Shown: positions 33,874 through 42,445 of the stretch, one piece after another
Numbering within the stretch: the stretch's first letter is position 1
Layout: every line of letters starts with the position of its first letter
NCBI GenBank assembly: GCA_020634895.1
Contig: JACKAV010000011.1
Span: forward strand, 65,832-129,831
Direction: 5' to 3'
Origin: Anaerolineales bacterium
Lineage (GTDB): Bacteria; Chloroflexota; Anaerolineae; Anaerolineales; Villigracilaceae
DNA length: 64,000 bases
Program-made: the position numbers and the translations under genes
Notes under the pieces: generated by a model
Database searches by the model: none
What the model was told of the DNA's origin: nothing
Seen by the model: only the letters and a program-made list of their open reading frames with translations

Positions 33874-34980
33874 CTACGCAGCAAGGCTTGTCTTCGCCCA
33901 GACATCATCCAAGCGCATCTGCTCGCGGATAATCGCCACATCTTCAGCGTTGGGTCGGAACGGATAGTCGCGGTATTCCTCGCCAGGGCGGTAGGATCCG
34001 TACGGACGGTTGCACGCCATCACACCATGACGGTCCGGACAGCCATTGGTCATAAAGGGCAGACCAGAGTCAATTGCTTCATTGACCATCTCCTCCGGTG
34101 CGTTGAGGCGGGCGAGATTCCCTGCATCGTCATACGCAATCGCAGCGGGAGACAACTCACAATTCTCGATCAGATATTTCACCAATTGCACGCGGCGATG
34201 ACGGTGAATGGGCTGACGCGGCAAGTCCTGAGTGGCAGTGCCGGGTTCGGGATTGAACGAAAAAAGATACCCAGCGATCTGTTCGTCACGAAGTTGGAAG
34301 AACAGGTTGAACAGGTCACGGTCCGTTTCGCCCAAACCGACAATGATATGACAGTTGACATTCATCGGTCCGAACAGTTCACGCGCCTTGCGGATGATCG
34401 TCCAGTGGTAATCCCATTTGTGAGGACCACGTGTCTTCTTGCCGCGCGCTTCATCAAATATTTCTTCAGTCGCGCCGTCAAGCCCGATGCCGATGATATC
34501 AACTCCTGCATCGCGGATTTCCAGTAATTTTTCTTCGTTCAACAACGTGGCGCTGACCAACGCTGCAATCGGAACCTGCGGCGCTTTTTCATGCACACGA
34601 CGGATGGTATCCATCATATCTGCATTGGCGCGATGATCCTGAACCTGAGAGACGCACACACGTCCCACTTCGTGCTTTATCTCACGCTCGGCGATCTTCT
34701 CTGCGATCAAGTCAGTGGAATAGAGCGGCCAGCCCACACGGATGAAAGTATTATCTTCCGGCAGACCGGGGCGTTCGCGTGCCAGTCCGCAGTAGGTGCA
34801 ATTGGCATAACAACCTTCGGGGTAATTTTGAAGAAGGTTGATGCAGTCACATGTTGCGCGGTGGATGCGTCCCGGTTTCAAACCGAGTTCGATCGCCGCC
34901 GCCATGCTAATGCGGACGTAATCCGGGCTGATCTGAAAATGTTCAGCTTGTTCACTTGCTGGAATGGTTACTTTTGCCAT
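33874..34980 (-). CDS. Radical SAM protein, LipS-type lipoyl synthase subunit (biotin synthase-related)
   Basis: The 368-aa protein has a radical SAM C-x3-C-x2-C motif (CYANCTYCGLARERPG), a GLGETD glycine motif and a C-terminal part with further cysteines (NGCPDRHGVMACNRPYG). It matches biotin synthase-related proteins such as one half of the archaeal LipS1/LipS2 lipoyl synthase, in which two radical-SAM proteins insert sulfur into octanoyl groups. I could not decide which half it is. The chosen ATG has AGAGGA upstream; the frame stays open to 35010. It lies 57 bp after the second radical-SAM gene. Confidence 0.85.
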   Translation of the reverse strand: MAKVTIPASEQAEHFQISPDYVRISMAAAIELGLKPGRIHRATCDCINLLQNYPEGCYANCTYCGLARERPGLPEDNTFIRVGWPLYSTDLIAEKIAEREIKHEVGRVCVSQVQDHRANADMMDTIRRVHEKAPQVPIAALVSATLLNEEKLLEIRDAGVDIIGIGLDGATEEIFDEARGKKTRGPHKWDYHWTIIRKARELFGPMNVNCHIIVGLGETDRDLFNLFFQLRDEQIAGYLFSFNPEPGTATQDLPRQPIHRHRRVQLVKYLIENCELSPAAIAYDDAGNLARLNAPEEMVNEAIDSGLPFMTNGCPDRHGVMACNRPYGSYRPGEEYRDYPFRPNAEDVAIIREQMRLDDVWAKTSLAA

Positions 34981-35037
34981 AATGTTATCCTCTGAAATTC
35001 GGAAATACAAAAGCAGAACTTTTGCGTTCCATTTTTA

Positions 35038-35997
35038 TTACCAAGTCACCCCGCAGCAGGCATTGACGAATTGCGGCTGCAATCCCACCTGTCGGGCGTA
35101 ATCAACAATTCCGTTGGCAGGGAAGGCAATCCCGTTCAAGCCAGCCTTCACCGCCAGCCGGTCAATCTCAACTTTCATTTCACCCATCGGGCGGGCGCAG
35201 CCCAGCATCACAGGCGTGGACGGAAGCGCCCTACGCGTCCTCTCGAAGAAAGCGCCGATCTCTTCCAACGAAGGCGGTATAACATTTGACATCGCTGTCT
35301 TCGACATGGACATCAACACCACCAACGCCAATAATTTCGGCGGATGACGGACGATCATTTCAAGCGCACGCTCTTCACCGAGCATTTTTCCGTAATGCAA
35401 GCCGAGGACGATATGCGGCACCATCGGAACCTTGTACTTTTCCAGCCACGACAGGGCATCTTCGTAATCTTCGGGGTCGGCGTCGAGATGATATACCTCG
35501 CGGATCGTATCGCGGTGACCGATGATATCGATCATCGCCCCGTCGACGTCCGCTTCGCCGAGTGCGGCACAGGTTTCTTCGTCGGGCAAGCCCACATGCA
35601 CACGGACAGCCATCCCCAATTCCTTGCGCACGCGTTTGATATCTTCGATATGTGGCAAAAGTGGAACACGTCCCTGCAAGTCACTGCCGCCGGAGAGAAG
35701 AACTCCGCGCGTGCCATTTTCCGAAAGCGATTCGCACAGGTCGAACAAAGAACCGTCGAAGCGGCGCAGATCGGTCATGCCGCGCAGAACCTTGGTATTG
35801 CAATGTTCACATTTCAGCGCGCAAGTTGTCCCTGTGATGCTGACTGAGACGAATTCTTCCACAATGGTTTTGTTATCGAGTTCGTCCGTCTTGTAACCGC
35901 GAAAGCCCGGCGTATGAAAGACCATCTCGGCGGGAAAATTCTTCTGCCGAATTGCCTGACATTCTGTGGAAATCTGCGGCACGCTCAAAACGGACAT
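35038..35997 (-). CDS. Radical SAM protein, second LipS-type lipoyl synthase subunit
   Basis: The 319-aa protein carries the C-x3-C-x2-C cluster motif CALKCEHCNTKVLRGM, LSGGSDLQGRVPL as SAM-binding region, and a C-terminal CCGVTW with paired cysteines, possibly for a second iron-sulfur centre. It belongs to the small 'biotin synthase homologue' family paired with the neighbouring protein in LipS1/LipS2 systems. The ATG at 35997 has GGAG 6 nt upstream and follows the ligase stop by 1 nt; the frame is open from 36018. Confidence 0.83.
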   Translation of the reverse strand: MSVLSVPQISTECQAIRQKNFPAEMVFHTPGFRGYKTDELDNKTIVEEFVSVSITGTTCALKCEHCNTKVLRGMTDLRRFDGSLFDLCESLSENGTRGVLLSGGSDLQGRVPLLPHIEDIKRVRKELGMAVRVHVGLPDEETCAALGEADVDGAMIDIIGHRDTIREVYHLDADPEDYEDALSWLEKYKVPMVPHIVLGLHYGKMLGEERALEMIVRHPPKLLALVVLMSMSKTAMSNVIPPSLEEIGAFFERTRRALPSTPVMLGCARPMGEMKVEIDRLAVKAGLNGIAFPANGIVDYARQVGLQPQFVNACCGVTW

Positions 35998-35998
35998 G

Positions 35999-37108
35999 CT
36001 ACGCTCCGGGCTGCCCATAGGGATTCGCTTCGGGTTGAGATTCCACTACTTCGGCATTTGCAACCGCTTTCATCACCGTATCGCGAATGGCATCGAATGG
36101 AAGTCCATTGAAATCCTTTTCGCGTTTCTTGTAGACGCGCTCCAATGTCGCTGTGACCTTATCCGCCTGACTGGTATGCCAGCGCATGGAAGATTCCATT
36201 TCGGCAACAGCGGATTCTTCCGCGAAGAAATCGCCGCCGATGTAAACGGCTTTGAGGGTTTGCCCAGCCAATGCCACACGGATATCAAGCAAGCCAACGG
36301 GAGTCTTGAATTTCGCGCCGCCGAATTTGTCTTCAACGGTCGATGTCTGATAGATCCATTCGTCGCTGAGATATTTCTCTTTTTCGACCTTTGCAATCGC
36401 TTCCAGCTCGGCATCCGTATAGGTTTCAGGAACCAGCTTCACGTTAAGAGCCGAGGCGTAGTTCCGCGCGATTGCCTGGCGGACCTCATCCACTGAAATG
36501 TCACGACCAAGTTCACCGCGCACATTCGTCAATCTCTCGCTGATGGCAGCGACTTGCTTGTCGGAAATTTTTTCAAGCGGCGTGTTCAAGACTTGCAGCA
36601 TCAACTTAATATCCAAGTCCACAAGCGTGCTGGCGTGGAAAAGGATGCTGCCCGAATGTGCGCGGTGAATCCCTGTGCCGACGATCTTCCTGCCATTGAC
36701 GAGGATATCGTTCTTGTTATAGAACTGCGCGTTGACGCCAAGTTCGTTCAAGCCTTTGATGATGCCGTCTGAAAGAGTGAGCATCAGCTCGCGTGCGCGG
36801 CTGTACGTATCCTCCGCCTGACCGGGAAGCATGAGCGCCAACCCAAGCTGACCATCACCCATGATGATGGCACCGCCGCCAGTGGGGCGACGGTTGACAG
36901 TGATATTGTTCTCTTTGCAGAAATCGAGGCGCAGTTCGTTTTGAATGTTCTGAAAGCGACCAACCAGCCCGCAGTGGGATTTATAAGTATAGAGCCGTAA
37001 CGTGGGGACAGACTCGCCCGTGCCGACGCGCTCGCCGATAACTTCGTCCGCGCTCAGCCCAAAAGAGGCGGTGACGTTATCCTGTGTAATTAATCGAATC
37101 TCGTCCAT
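35999..37108 (-). CDS. lplA: Lipoate-protein ligase, fused LplA-LplB (sLpl(AB)-type)
   Basis: Residues 1-225 are the LplA catalytic domain: NRRPTGGGA (72-80) and NGRKIVGTG (138-146) with Lys141. Residues about 262-345 match the LplB accessory domain (KFKTPVGLLDIRVALAG, YIGGDFF). The enzyme activates lipoate or octanoate as the AMP ester and attaches it to a carrier lysine. The canonical His-Asp after the GGG loop is replaced by I-I-M-G-D. The start overlaps the stop of the lipoyl carrier gene, and the stop is 1 nt from the radical-SAM gene: a tight operon. Confidence 0.9.
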   Translation of the reverse strand: MDEIRLITQDNVTASFGLSADEVIGERVGTGESVPTLRLYTYKSHCGLVGRFQNIQNELRLDFCKENNITVNRRPTGGGAIIMGDGQLGLALMLPGQAEDTYSRARELMLTLSDGIIKGLNELGVNAQFYNKNDILVNGRKIVGTGIHRAHSGSILFHASTLVDLDIKLMLQVLNTPLEKISDKQVAAISERLTNVRGELGRDISVDEVRQAIARNYASALNVKLVPETYTDAELEAIAKVEKEKYLSDEWIYQTSTVEDKFGGAKFKTPVGLLDIRVALAGQTLKAVYIGGDFFAEESAVAEMESSMRWHTSQADKVTATLERVYKKREKDFNGLPFDAIRDTVMKAVANAEVVESQPEANPYGQPGA

Positions 37109-37575
37109 CAGTCTATCCAGCCTTGCTGACGATAGCGCGTGAGTTCAGATTCAACCCACACAGGTAATTCTTCTGTGGAAACCAACTGTTTTGATTCGTT
37201 CTCCCAATCGCTGGGTTTAATGATAACCAGCCAGCCGTTGGTGTATGTTTCTTCGTTGACCAGCGCCGGGTTGCGAATGGTAAGGTCGTTGCGTTCGACG
37301 ATCTCGCCGCTGATGGGAGATGTCAGGTCGCCGGTCATTTTTGCCGCTTCGAGTGTACCCAGCGTTTCGCCGCGACTGACCGTCGTCCCGACCGGTTGAA
37401 GCGAAACATACGCCAAGTCGCCCAGGGCAGCCAAGCCCAGCGCATCCATACCGATGGTGACGTTCCCGGTGGCGTGGTCATACAACGCCCACATGTGATC
37501 TTCGCGTCCGTAGAAGCGGTCTGCGGGGATGGTGTAATAATCCGCCCCAATCTTGAATTCCTGAATGTTGCTCAT
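37108..37575 (-). CDS. gcvH: GcvH-like lipoyl carrier protein
   Basis: The 155-aa protein has the GcvH fold: DHMWALYDHATGNVTIGMDALG, LGDLAYVSLQPVG, and LEAAKMTGDLTSPISGEI with the lipoylated lysine at Lys79, then NPALVNEETYTNGW. GcvH carries aminomethyl groups in the glycine cleavage system, and relatives serve as lipoate carriers for other systems. The usual ESVKA is E-A-A-K here, and the C-terminus is extended by about 20 residues. No gcvT, gcvP or dehydrogenase gene is in the window. Overlapped by the ligase gene. Confidence 0.88.
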   Translation of the reverse strand: MSNIQEFKIGADYYTIPADRFYGREDHMWALYDHATGNVTIGMDALGLAALGDLAYVSLQPVGTTVSRGETLGTLEAAKMTGDLTSPISGEIVERNDLTIRNPALVNEETYTNGWLVIIKPSDWENESKQLVSTEELPVWVESELTRYRQQGWID

Positions 37576-37876
37576 CTTAATTTACTCCGATCTTGGATTT
37601 TGTATTTTCTCAGTTCAAAGGAATTGGGAGCTCATATTAATGAAATGTCGTGTCTTAAGGTTGTTCGGCAATGCCCCACCATATTTTAGGGAATTTCCAA
37701 AGTGATATATACATTAGAACCAAGCAATTCCAATAGTGATAAATTTCGCCGTAATCAGGTGAGTTTTTGCCGGAATTCAATGAGAACATATGCACAGGTC
37801 TTGCAAAGGAATCAAAACGACGCGCCTCTCGGCGCGCCGTCTCACAAGGAGGAAATTAGAATCTACTTTTTAGAAT
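37576..37876. other. Intergenic region, 301 bp
   Basis: Between the gcvH-like and cupredoxin genes. I see no credible gene. It holds a GC-rich hairpin serving the cupredoxin gene and AT-rich sequence upstream of gcvH, which has only a GGAG ribosome site (a few nt before its ATG). Confidence 0.5.
37817..37843 (-). terminator. Hairpin terminator after cupredoxin gene
   Basis: GACGCGCC, loop TCTC, and GGCGCG(CC)GTC with a 2-nt bulge; the - strand continues with T4. Confidence 0.65.
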
Positions 37877-38305
37877 CTACTTTACAGTGAATCCCACATA
37901 CATGCCATGCATATAGTGCTGTTCGTTGTTGTCGTTGATGTTGCAGATGAGGACATAGTTGCCGGGTTCGAGATCAACGGTAAGGTCGGCAGCCTGACCA
38001 GCTTCCACTTCGACCTCGTCGATGTGGGTTACGCCCGCGCCCTCTTCATCCACGGCGCCTTCTGCGTTAAGCGGCAATTGATCCGGAGGGAGGTCCGTCT
38101 TGAAGATCACAAACTCGTGCTTCAGATCGGTTGCGTCGTTATGGACGTGGAATACAATCGTCCCGGCTTTTGCGGAGTCCTGCGAAAGCGTGATCTTGTA
38201 TGTGGTAAGTGCCGCGTCGATATTTGTCGGACCGCCGCACGCTGCCAATACTGGAACCAGCAGAACAGCGAGTGCCAATAAAGCGAAAATCTTTCGGTAT
38301 CTCAT
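37877..38305 (-). CDS. Cupredoxin-like lipoprotein
   Basis: From the ATG at 38305 (AGAGGAG ribosome site) the 142-aa protein has a lipoprotein signal ending VLAAC. The beta-barrel domain (about 30-142) shows HEFVIFKTD early and CNINDNNEQHYMHGM at the end, giving Cys, His and Met copper ligands plus an N-terminal His. It is probably a membrane-tethered blue-copper electron carrier, possibly donating to the cytochrome c oxidase encoded about 5 kb away. The frame is open to 38482, but that part lacks a signal and overlaps the neighbouring gene. Confidence 0.82.
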   Translation of the reverse strand: MRYRKIFALLALAVLLVPVLAACGGPTNIDAALTTYKITLSQDSAKAGTIVFHVHNDATDLKHEFVIFKTDLPPDQLPLNAEGAVDEEGAGVTHIDEVEVEAGQAADLTVDLEPGNYVLICNINDNNEQHYMHGMYVGFTVK

Positions 38306-38429
38306 TTTGTCTCCTCTTCTAAAATTAACAGTTTCGGAATTTTTATACTCCGACATATCCAGTTTTACAGAAAACCGCATAAAAGTCCTTATTCCAATCA
38401 TTGACCGACTTAATCCCAACTTAAGTGAG

Positions 38430-39089
38430 TTATTTCTTCGGATAAATGACACAGGTGCAATCCATCTTTCCCAGCAAAGCAATATTTGCAGGGGAAATAA
38501 AAAGCAAACCGATATGATATTTCTCCACCAGGGTGCGAATTCTCCGTGAAGATGTGGATGAGATCGGCGTCCAATTTGCAGACTGCAATTCCGTTACCGT
38601 CATACTCAACAGGTCATCCGCTTTGAAAAAGATCGTCAACTGTTTCTGTAAACGACGGGATAATGTTTTTGTGTTTCGAAGTAAAGACTTTTCCTTTGCC
38701 GGGTTGGGTATAAGCAGGGCAATTTCACCAAGTTCGGATTTATCTGCAACAACCCACAAGGGGCAGGAAAAAGCCTCCAGAAAAGACGCCGCCGTCTTCC
38801 CGTCTGGAATGAGGCGGCGGGACGCAAAGATACCATCCGCACTGCGCAGTTGCTTTTTCAAAATCCCAACAGAGAACTCCGTCAACGTGGTTATTTCGAT
38901 CGAAACATTGGCAGCCCGTCCGGCAGTTTCGATCTGTGCGCCAATCTGCGCCAACGGTTTGCCGTCCCTTTGCGAGCTGAAGAGAAATACTTTAAACAAC
39001 GCTCCCAATCGGGCGGCTACATGAAGAGCCAGATAAGTCGCATGTTGTTCATTAATATTTCCATCGTGCAAAAGAACCAGTTTCTTCAT
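38430..39089 (-). CDS. Universal stress protein-like domain protein
   Basis: The 219-aa protein has a Rossmann-like alternating pattern (KKLVLLHDGNINEQHATYLALHVAARLGALFKVFLF) resembling USP family proteins. The typical ATP-binding GxxG(X)9G(S/T) motif is not clear. The C-terminal half is diverged. Function unknown. A GATAAT box ends 5 nt before the ATG, close to the leaderless layout. Confidence 0.55.
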   Translation of the reverse strand: MKKLVLLHDGNINEQHATYLALHVAARLGALFKVFLFSSQRDGKPLAQIGAQIETAGRAANVSIEITTLTEFSVGILKKQLRSADGIFASRRLIPDGKTAASFLEAFSCPLWVVADKSELGEIALLIPNPAKEKSLLRNTKTLSRRLQKQLTIFFKADDLLSMTVTELQSANWTPISSTSSRRIRTLVEKYHIGLLFISPANIALLGKMDCTCVIYPKK

Positions 39090-39124
39090 ATGCGATTATC
39101 CAAATTATTAAATTAAAGTATAAG

Positions 39125-39145
39125 AGGCGGGACAGATTCCCGCCT
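39125..39145 (-). terminator. Hairpin after histidine kinase gene
   Basis: AGGCGGGA and TCCCGCCT with a 5-nt loop; the - strand continues T-rich. Confidence 0.65.
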
Positions 39146-39176
39146 TACATAAGCTTTCTATTTACCTTTGGATGAA

Positions 39177-40598
39177 CTAAGGAAAATCAATTGGGAGGGT
39201 TAAAACAGCGATCACGCCGCCGTCCTGATGATTCTTTAAAAAGAGATCGCCGCCATGCGCCACGGCAAGTTGGTGGGCAATTGCCAGACCCAGACCCATC
39301 CCCTGTTTGACCCGCCTGCCAATATCGCCTTGATAAAAGGGTTCGAAAATATTTTCAAGTTCTTTCGGGTCGATTCCGCTGCCGCTATCATGGATGGCAA
39401 TAAGAACCTGATGTTCACCGGCACGTTCAGCAGACAAACGAATCACTCCGTCATGCGGCGTGAACTTGATCGCATTGTCCATCAGGTTGCCAACGATCTG
39501 ATGGACTCGTTTTTCATCAATATTGATCGGGGGAAGCCCCGCCTCCACGCGGACCTCGAGCCTGAGTCCACGTGCCTCAGCCAGCGGCAAAAACCGGGTG
39601 GATAACCCCTTCAGAAACGGCTCCACATCGATTAGCTGACGATGCAGTTCAAGCGGCTTCGTTTTCGGCAAAGCCGACAATGTAATATCGTCCACCAAGC
39701 TTGAGAGACGCTGAACCGTCTGCTGCATATTGACCAACAGTTCGTCCGAAAGATCGGGGTCTCGCACAGCGCCCTTGCGCAGACTTTCGATCCCCAACTG
39801 CAACCCCGCCAGCGGACGCGCCAACTCATGAGCAACATTGGCAAGCAAGGTCTGGCGCATCTTCAATTGCTCCTGAAGTTCCTCTGCCATGTGATTTAGA
39901 TAATGGGATAAATTCCGCAGTTCGTCCGGTCCGCTTTCAGGGATGCGCAAATGATAATCACCATTTGCGACTGTGGCTGCCAATTCCTGTGCGCGTGAAA
40001 AATGCCGGGAAAAATAATTGGTCAACAAGGTGCTGACGCCGACGCTGAGCAGGGTCACAACAATGACCACACCCGCCAGAAGCCAGCGCAGGCGGGTAAT
40101 ATAACCATCCAGATAGCCTATCGGCAAAAGCAAACAGACCGTTCCGACCTGCTGTGCCTGCGAGTCAAAAACCGGCGAAGCCGCATAGACACTGGAAGAT
40201 CCATTATCCATGACAAGCAAGGTAGTGATATTCCCGTGCGAGACGTGGTATTTGGAATTCAATTCCAGCAATAGCTCAGCGTCTTGAGAGCTAACGGAGC
40301 CGGGCGTCAGTTCATAAGGAAACCCGGTCAGATCAATATACACTGCCGTCATATCCCTCTCCAATGGGATATGGGTGGAATCCACGCCTCGAAATTCCAA
40401 ACCGCGGCTCTCAGCCAACTCATGCGCAACAATGTTGGACAGCAGTGTCGCGCGTTCGCTCATTAACTTCTGGAGCTCCTGCGTCACAACCTGATACTCG
40501 CTGTGCGACCAGATAAAGCCAATAGCGACCAGGGATATGGTTAACAACAAGCCGTGGCTTAATATTAAGTATGTGCGAATGCCGGGAGTTTTTTTCAC
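39177..40598 (-). CDS. Sensor histidine kinase
   Basis: The 473-aa protein has membrane segments at about 10-30 and 170-192 around an extracytoplasmic sensor domain, a HAMP linker (about 195-245), a dimerisation domain with phospho-acceptor His257 (NVAHELARPL) and an ATP-binding domain with N (NLMDNAIKFTP), G1 (GSGIDPKEL) and G2 (GMGLGLAIAH) boxes. It starts inside the last codons of the response regulator gene, so the pair is coupled. It lies directly downstream of the oxidase operon. Confidence 0.95.
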   Translation of the reverse strand: MKKTPGIRTYLILSHGLLLTISLVAIGFIWSHSEYQVVTQELQKLMSERATLLSNIVAHELAESRGLEFRGVDSTHIPLERDMTAVYIDLTGFPYELTPGSVSSQDAELLLELNSKYHVSHGNITTLLVMDNGSSSVYAASPVFDSQAQQVGTVCLLLPIGYLDGYITRLRWLLAGVVIVVTLLSVGVSTLLTNYFSRHFSRAQELAATVANGDYHLRIPESGPDELRNLSHYLNHMAEELQEQLKMRQTLLANVAHELARPLAGLQLGIESLRKGAVRDPDLSDELLVNMQQTVQRLSSLVDDITLSALPKTKPLELHRQLIDVEPFLKGLSTRFLPLAEARGLRLEVRVEAGLPPINIDEKRVHQIVGNLMDNAIKFTPHDGVIRLSAERAGEHQVLIAIHDSGSGIDPKELENIFEPFYQGDIGRRVKQGMGLGLAIAHQLAVAHGGDLFLKNHQDGGVIAVLTLPIDFP

Positions 40599-41290
40599 GG
40601 CACGAATTTATACCCAACCCCCCGCAGCGTAAGGATATGGTCCGGGTTGGACGAATCTTTTTCGATCTTCATCCGCAAGCTGCGAACCTGAACGTACAAG
40701 ACCTGCGGCTCGCCGATGAACTCCACTCCCCAGACCCCTTCCACCAATTCTTCACTGGTGAAAGCCCGTTCCGGGTGAGACATGAACATATGCAACAATT
40801 CGAACTCGCGCGGCGCGAGTTCGAGATTGCTGCCATTTTTTCGGGCTGTATGGGTAACAGGATTCAGTTCAAATGGTCCCACCTGGAGCGGCATCTCTGT
40901 ACGTCTTGGCTCTGTGGGTGATTTGGAACCCCGCCGCAGAACCGCGCGCAGGTGTGCCAACAGCACATCCACACTGAAAGGTTTGATAATGTAATCGTCA
41001 GCACCGACCTCGAGTCCGACGATCTCATCCAACTCGCGTCGACGGGCTGTGAGAAAAATGATCGGCAGGTCCTGACCGGATTTGAGCGTCTTGCACAGGT
41101 CAAGCCCGTTTTCATCGGGAAGACCTATATCAAGGATCGCTGCGTCAAAAGCGTCGCGCTGAAAAAGCTCAAGCGCCGCATGGGCTGTGCTGGCAGTTGC
41201 AACTTTGTATCCCGCCTGTTCAAGATTAAATTTCAATCCTTTGCAAACCAACACGTCATCATCCACCACTAAAATATGAAAGTTTGACAT
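40595..41290 (-). CDS. OmpR-family response regulator
   Basis: The 231-aa protein has a receiver domain with the acidic pair Asp10-Asp12, phospho-acceptor Asp54 (AAILDIGLPDENG) and a conserved lysine near residue 105 (YIIKPFS), then a winged-helix DNA-binding domain (about 130-230, ELAPREFELLHMFMSHP and VYVQVRSLRMKIEKD). Coupled by overlap to the kinase. A TAAACT box lies 8 nt before the ATG. Confidence 0.95.
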   Translation of the reverse strand: MSNFHILVVDDDVLVCKGLKFNLEQAGYKVATASTAHAALELFQRDAFDAAILDIGLPDENGLDLCKTLKSGQDLPIIFLTARRRELDEIVGLEVGADDYIIKPFSVDVLLAHLRAVLRRGSKSPTEPRRTEMPLQVGPFELNPVTHTARKNGSNLELAPREFELLHMFMSHPERAFTSEELVEGVWGVEFIGEPQVLYVQVRSLRMKIEKDSSNPDHILTLRGVGYKFVP

Positions 41291-41339
41291 GATGCCTTAG
41301 TTTACATCGTTTCACTCCCAATTTGCAAGTCGAACAGCC

Positions 41340-41615
41340 TCATTGCTGGATCAATGGCATCACCACGGTCAACACAAGGATGAGTGGAATTGACAGAACA
41401 CATCCGCCAACAAAAAGATAGGTAAAGACCTTTGAGTCAAATTTCAGGTGCATAAAGTAGAGCAATACAAGCAGAACTTTGACAATCGATAACACAACCA
41501 ATGTAGGGAATTTGATCGCCGCCTGCTGCACATAACTGACCAGGGTTTCGACCAAAGTAAACACCAATAACGCGATAAACACGAATAGATAATTGGGACG
41601 TTTTGTCGTTTCCAT
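41340..41615 (-). CDS. ctaF: Cytochrome c oxidase subunit IV (prokaryotic)
   Basis: The 91-aa membrane protein has three hydrophobic segments (about 8-28, 38-55, 63-85) with the motif VKVLLVLLYFMHLKFDSK typical of prokaryotic subunit IV. It is a small accessory subunit. An AGAAGGTGAT ribosome site precedes the ATG. Last gene of the oxidase operon. Confidence 0.88.
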   Translation of the reverse strand: METTKRPNYLFVFIALLVFTLVETLVSYVQQAAIKFPTLVVLSIVKVLLVLLYFMHLKFDSKVFTYLFVGGCVLSIPLILVLTVVMPLIQQ

Positions 41616-41634
41616 ATCACCTTCTTTTTAAGTA

Positions 41635-42216
41635 TCAGATCAAATAGATCACAGTGAACAATACGATCCAGACAATATCCACAAAATGCCAGTAAAGCCC
41701 AAAGTTCTCGATACCTAAATGGTTATCCTGAGTAAAAGGCTTACGGCGATGCCCGACCAGCAAATAGACTGCCCACAGAATTCCCACAAAGACGTGGGTT
41801 CCGTGGATACCCGTCACTGTGAAGAATGGCGATCCGTACGTGGAAGATAGATTCACACCTTCACCGAAGAGAGATGTCCACTCAAATGCCTGTCCGCCGA
41901 GGAAGAGCAGCCCCAGCACGATGACCATAATCAAATTGTTACGCAGCGCTTTTCTGTCGCCTTTAAAACTGATCGCTTCCAACGCGCGAACAACAAAATA
42001 GCTGCTGGTCACCAATATGAATGTGTTCAAAGCGATGATTGGAATGCTCAGGTGCGAGCGAAACTGTTCTTCATAACCAGAATTCGTTAGACGCGTAAAA
42101 ATGATCAACAGGATGAGCGAGACGAAGAACACCACCTCGCCGCCCAGAAAAACCCACATCGCAAGCTTTGTATTCTCGCGCTGAATTACAGGAGCCTGAC
42201 CTTCCATCTCACTCAT
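41635..42216 (-). CDS. ctaE: Cytochrome c oxidase subunit III, copy 2
   Basis: The 193-aa protein has the five-segment subunit III pattern: KLAMWVFLGGEVVFF, LGLLFLGGQAFEW, TVTGIHGTHVFVGI and a final WHFVDIVWIVLFTVIYLI. It stabilises the oxidase core. A second subunit III is encoded 230 bp upstream. Its start overlaps the small membrane protein gene by 8 bp. Confidence 0.93.
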   Translation of the reverse strand: MSEMEGQAPVIQRENTKLAMWVFLGGEVVFFVSLILLIIFTRLTNSGYEEQFRSHLSIPIIALNTFILVTSSYFVVRALEAISFKGDRKALRNNLIMVIVLGLLFLGGQAFEWTSLFGEGVNLSSTYGSPFFTVTGIHGTHVFVGILWAVYLLVGHRRKPFTQDNHLGIENFGLYWHFVDIVWIVLFTVIYLI

Positions 42217-42406
42217 GATGTTCCTCCATGCCGTCTGCGCGATTTTCCATTGTCCAGCCAGCGATGGCGATCAACAGAACGATCACGCCAACGATGCTGA
42301 CAATGAAACTCGATACGACGCCAATTGCGATCAACGTCAACCCAAGAGCCAGGGTAATGGGCCAGAAACTTGGTGAAGGAAGGTGGATATCAGGATGTTC
42401 ATTCAT
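42209..42406 (-). CDS. Small oxidase-associated membrane protein
   Basis: The 65-aa protein has a PSPSFWPITLALGLTLIAIGV start of the membrane segment and a second segment (about 35-52), resembling the small subunit-4 proteins of actinobacterial and Chloroflexota cytochrome c oxidases. Its location inside the oxidase operon and coupling to subunit III support a structural role. Confidence 0.75.
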   Translation of the reverse strand: MNEHPDIHLPSPSFWPITLALGLTLIAIGVVSSFIVSIVGVIVLLIAIAGWTMENRADGMEEHHE

Positions 42407-42445
42407 AATTTACTCCTCGTTCGTTCTTAAAATAGACATAATTTC

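Noticed and set aside
41298..41311. AACGATGTAA near the response regulator start as a third copy of the shared element
   Set aside because: Only the first half is similar; TGCACGTA is missing, so this is likely chance.
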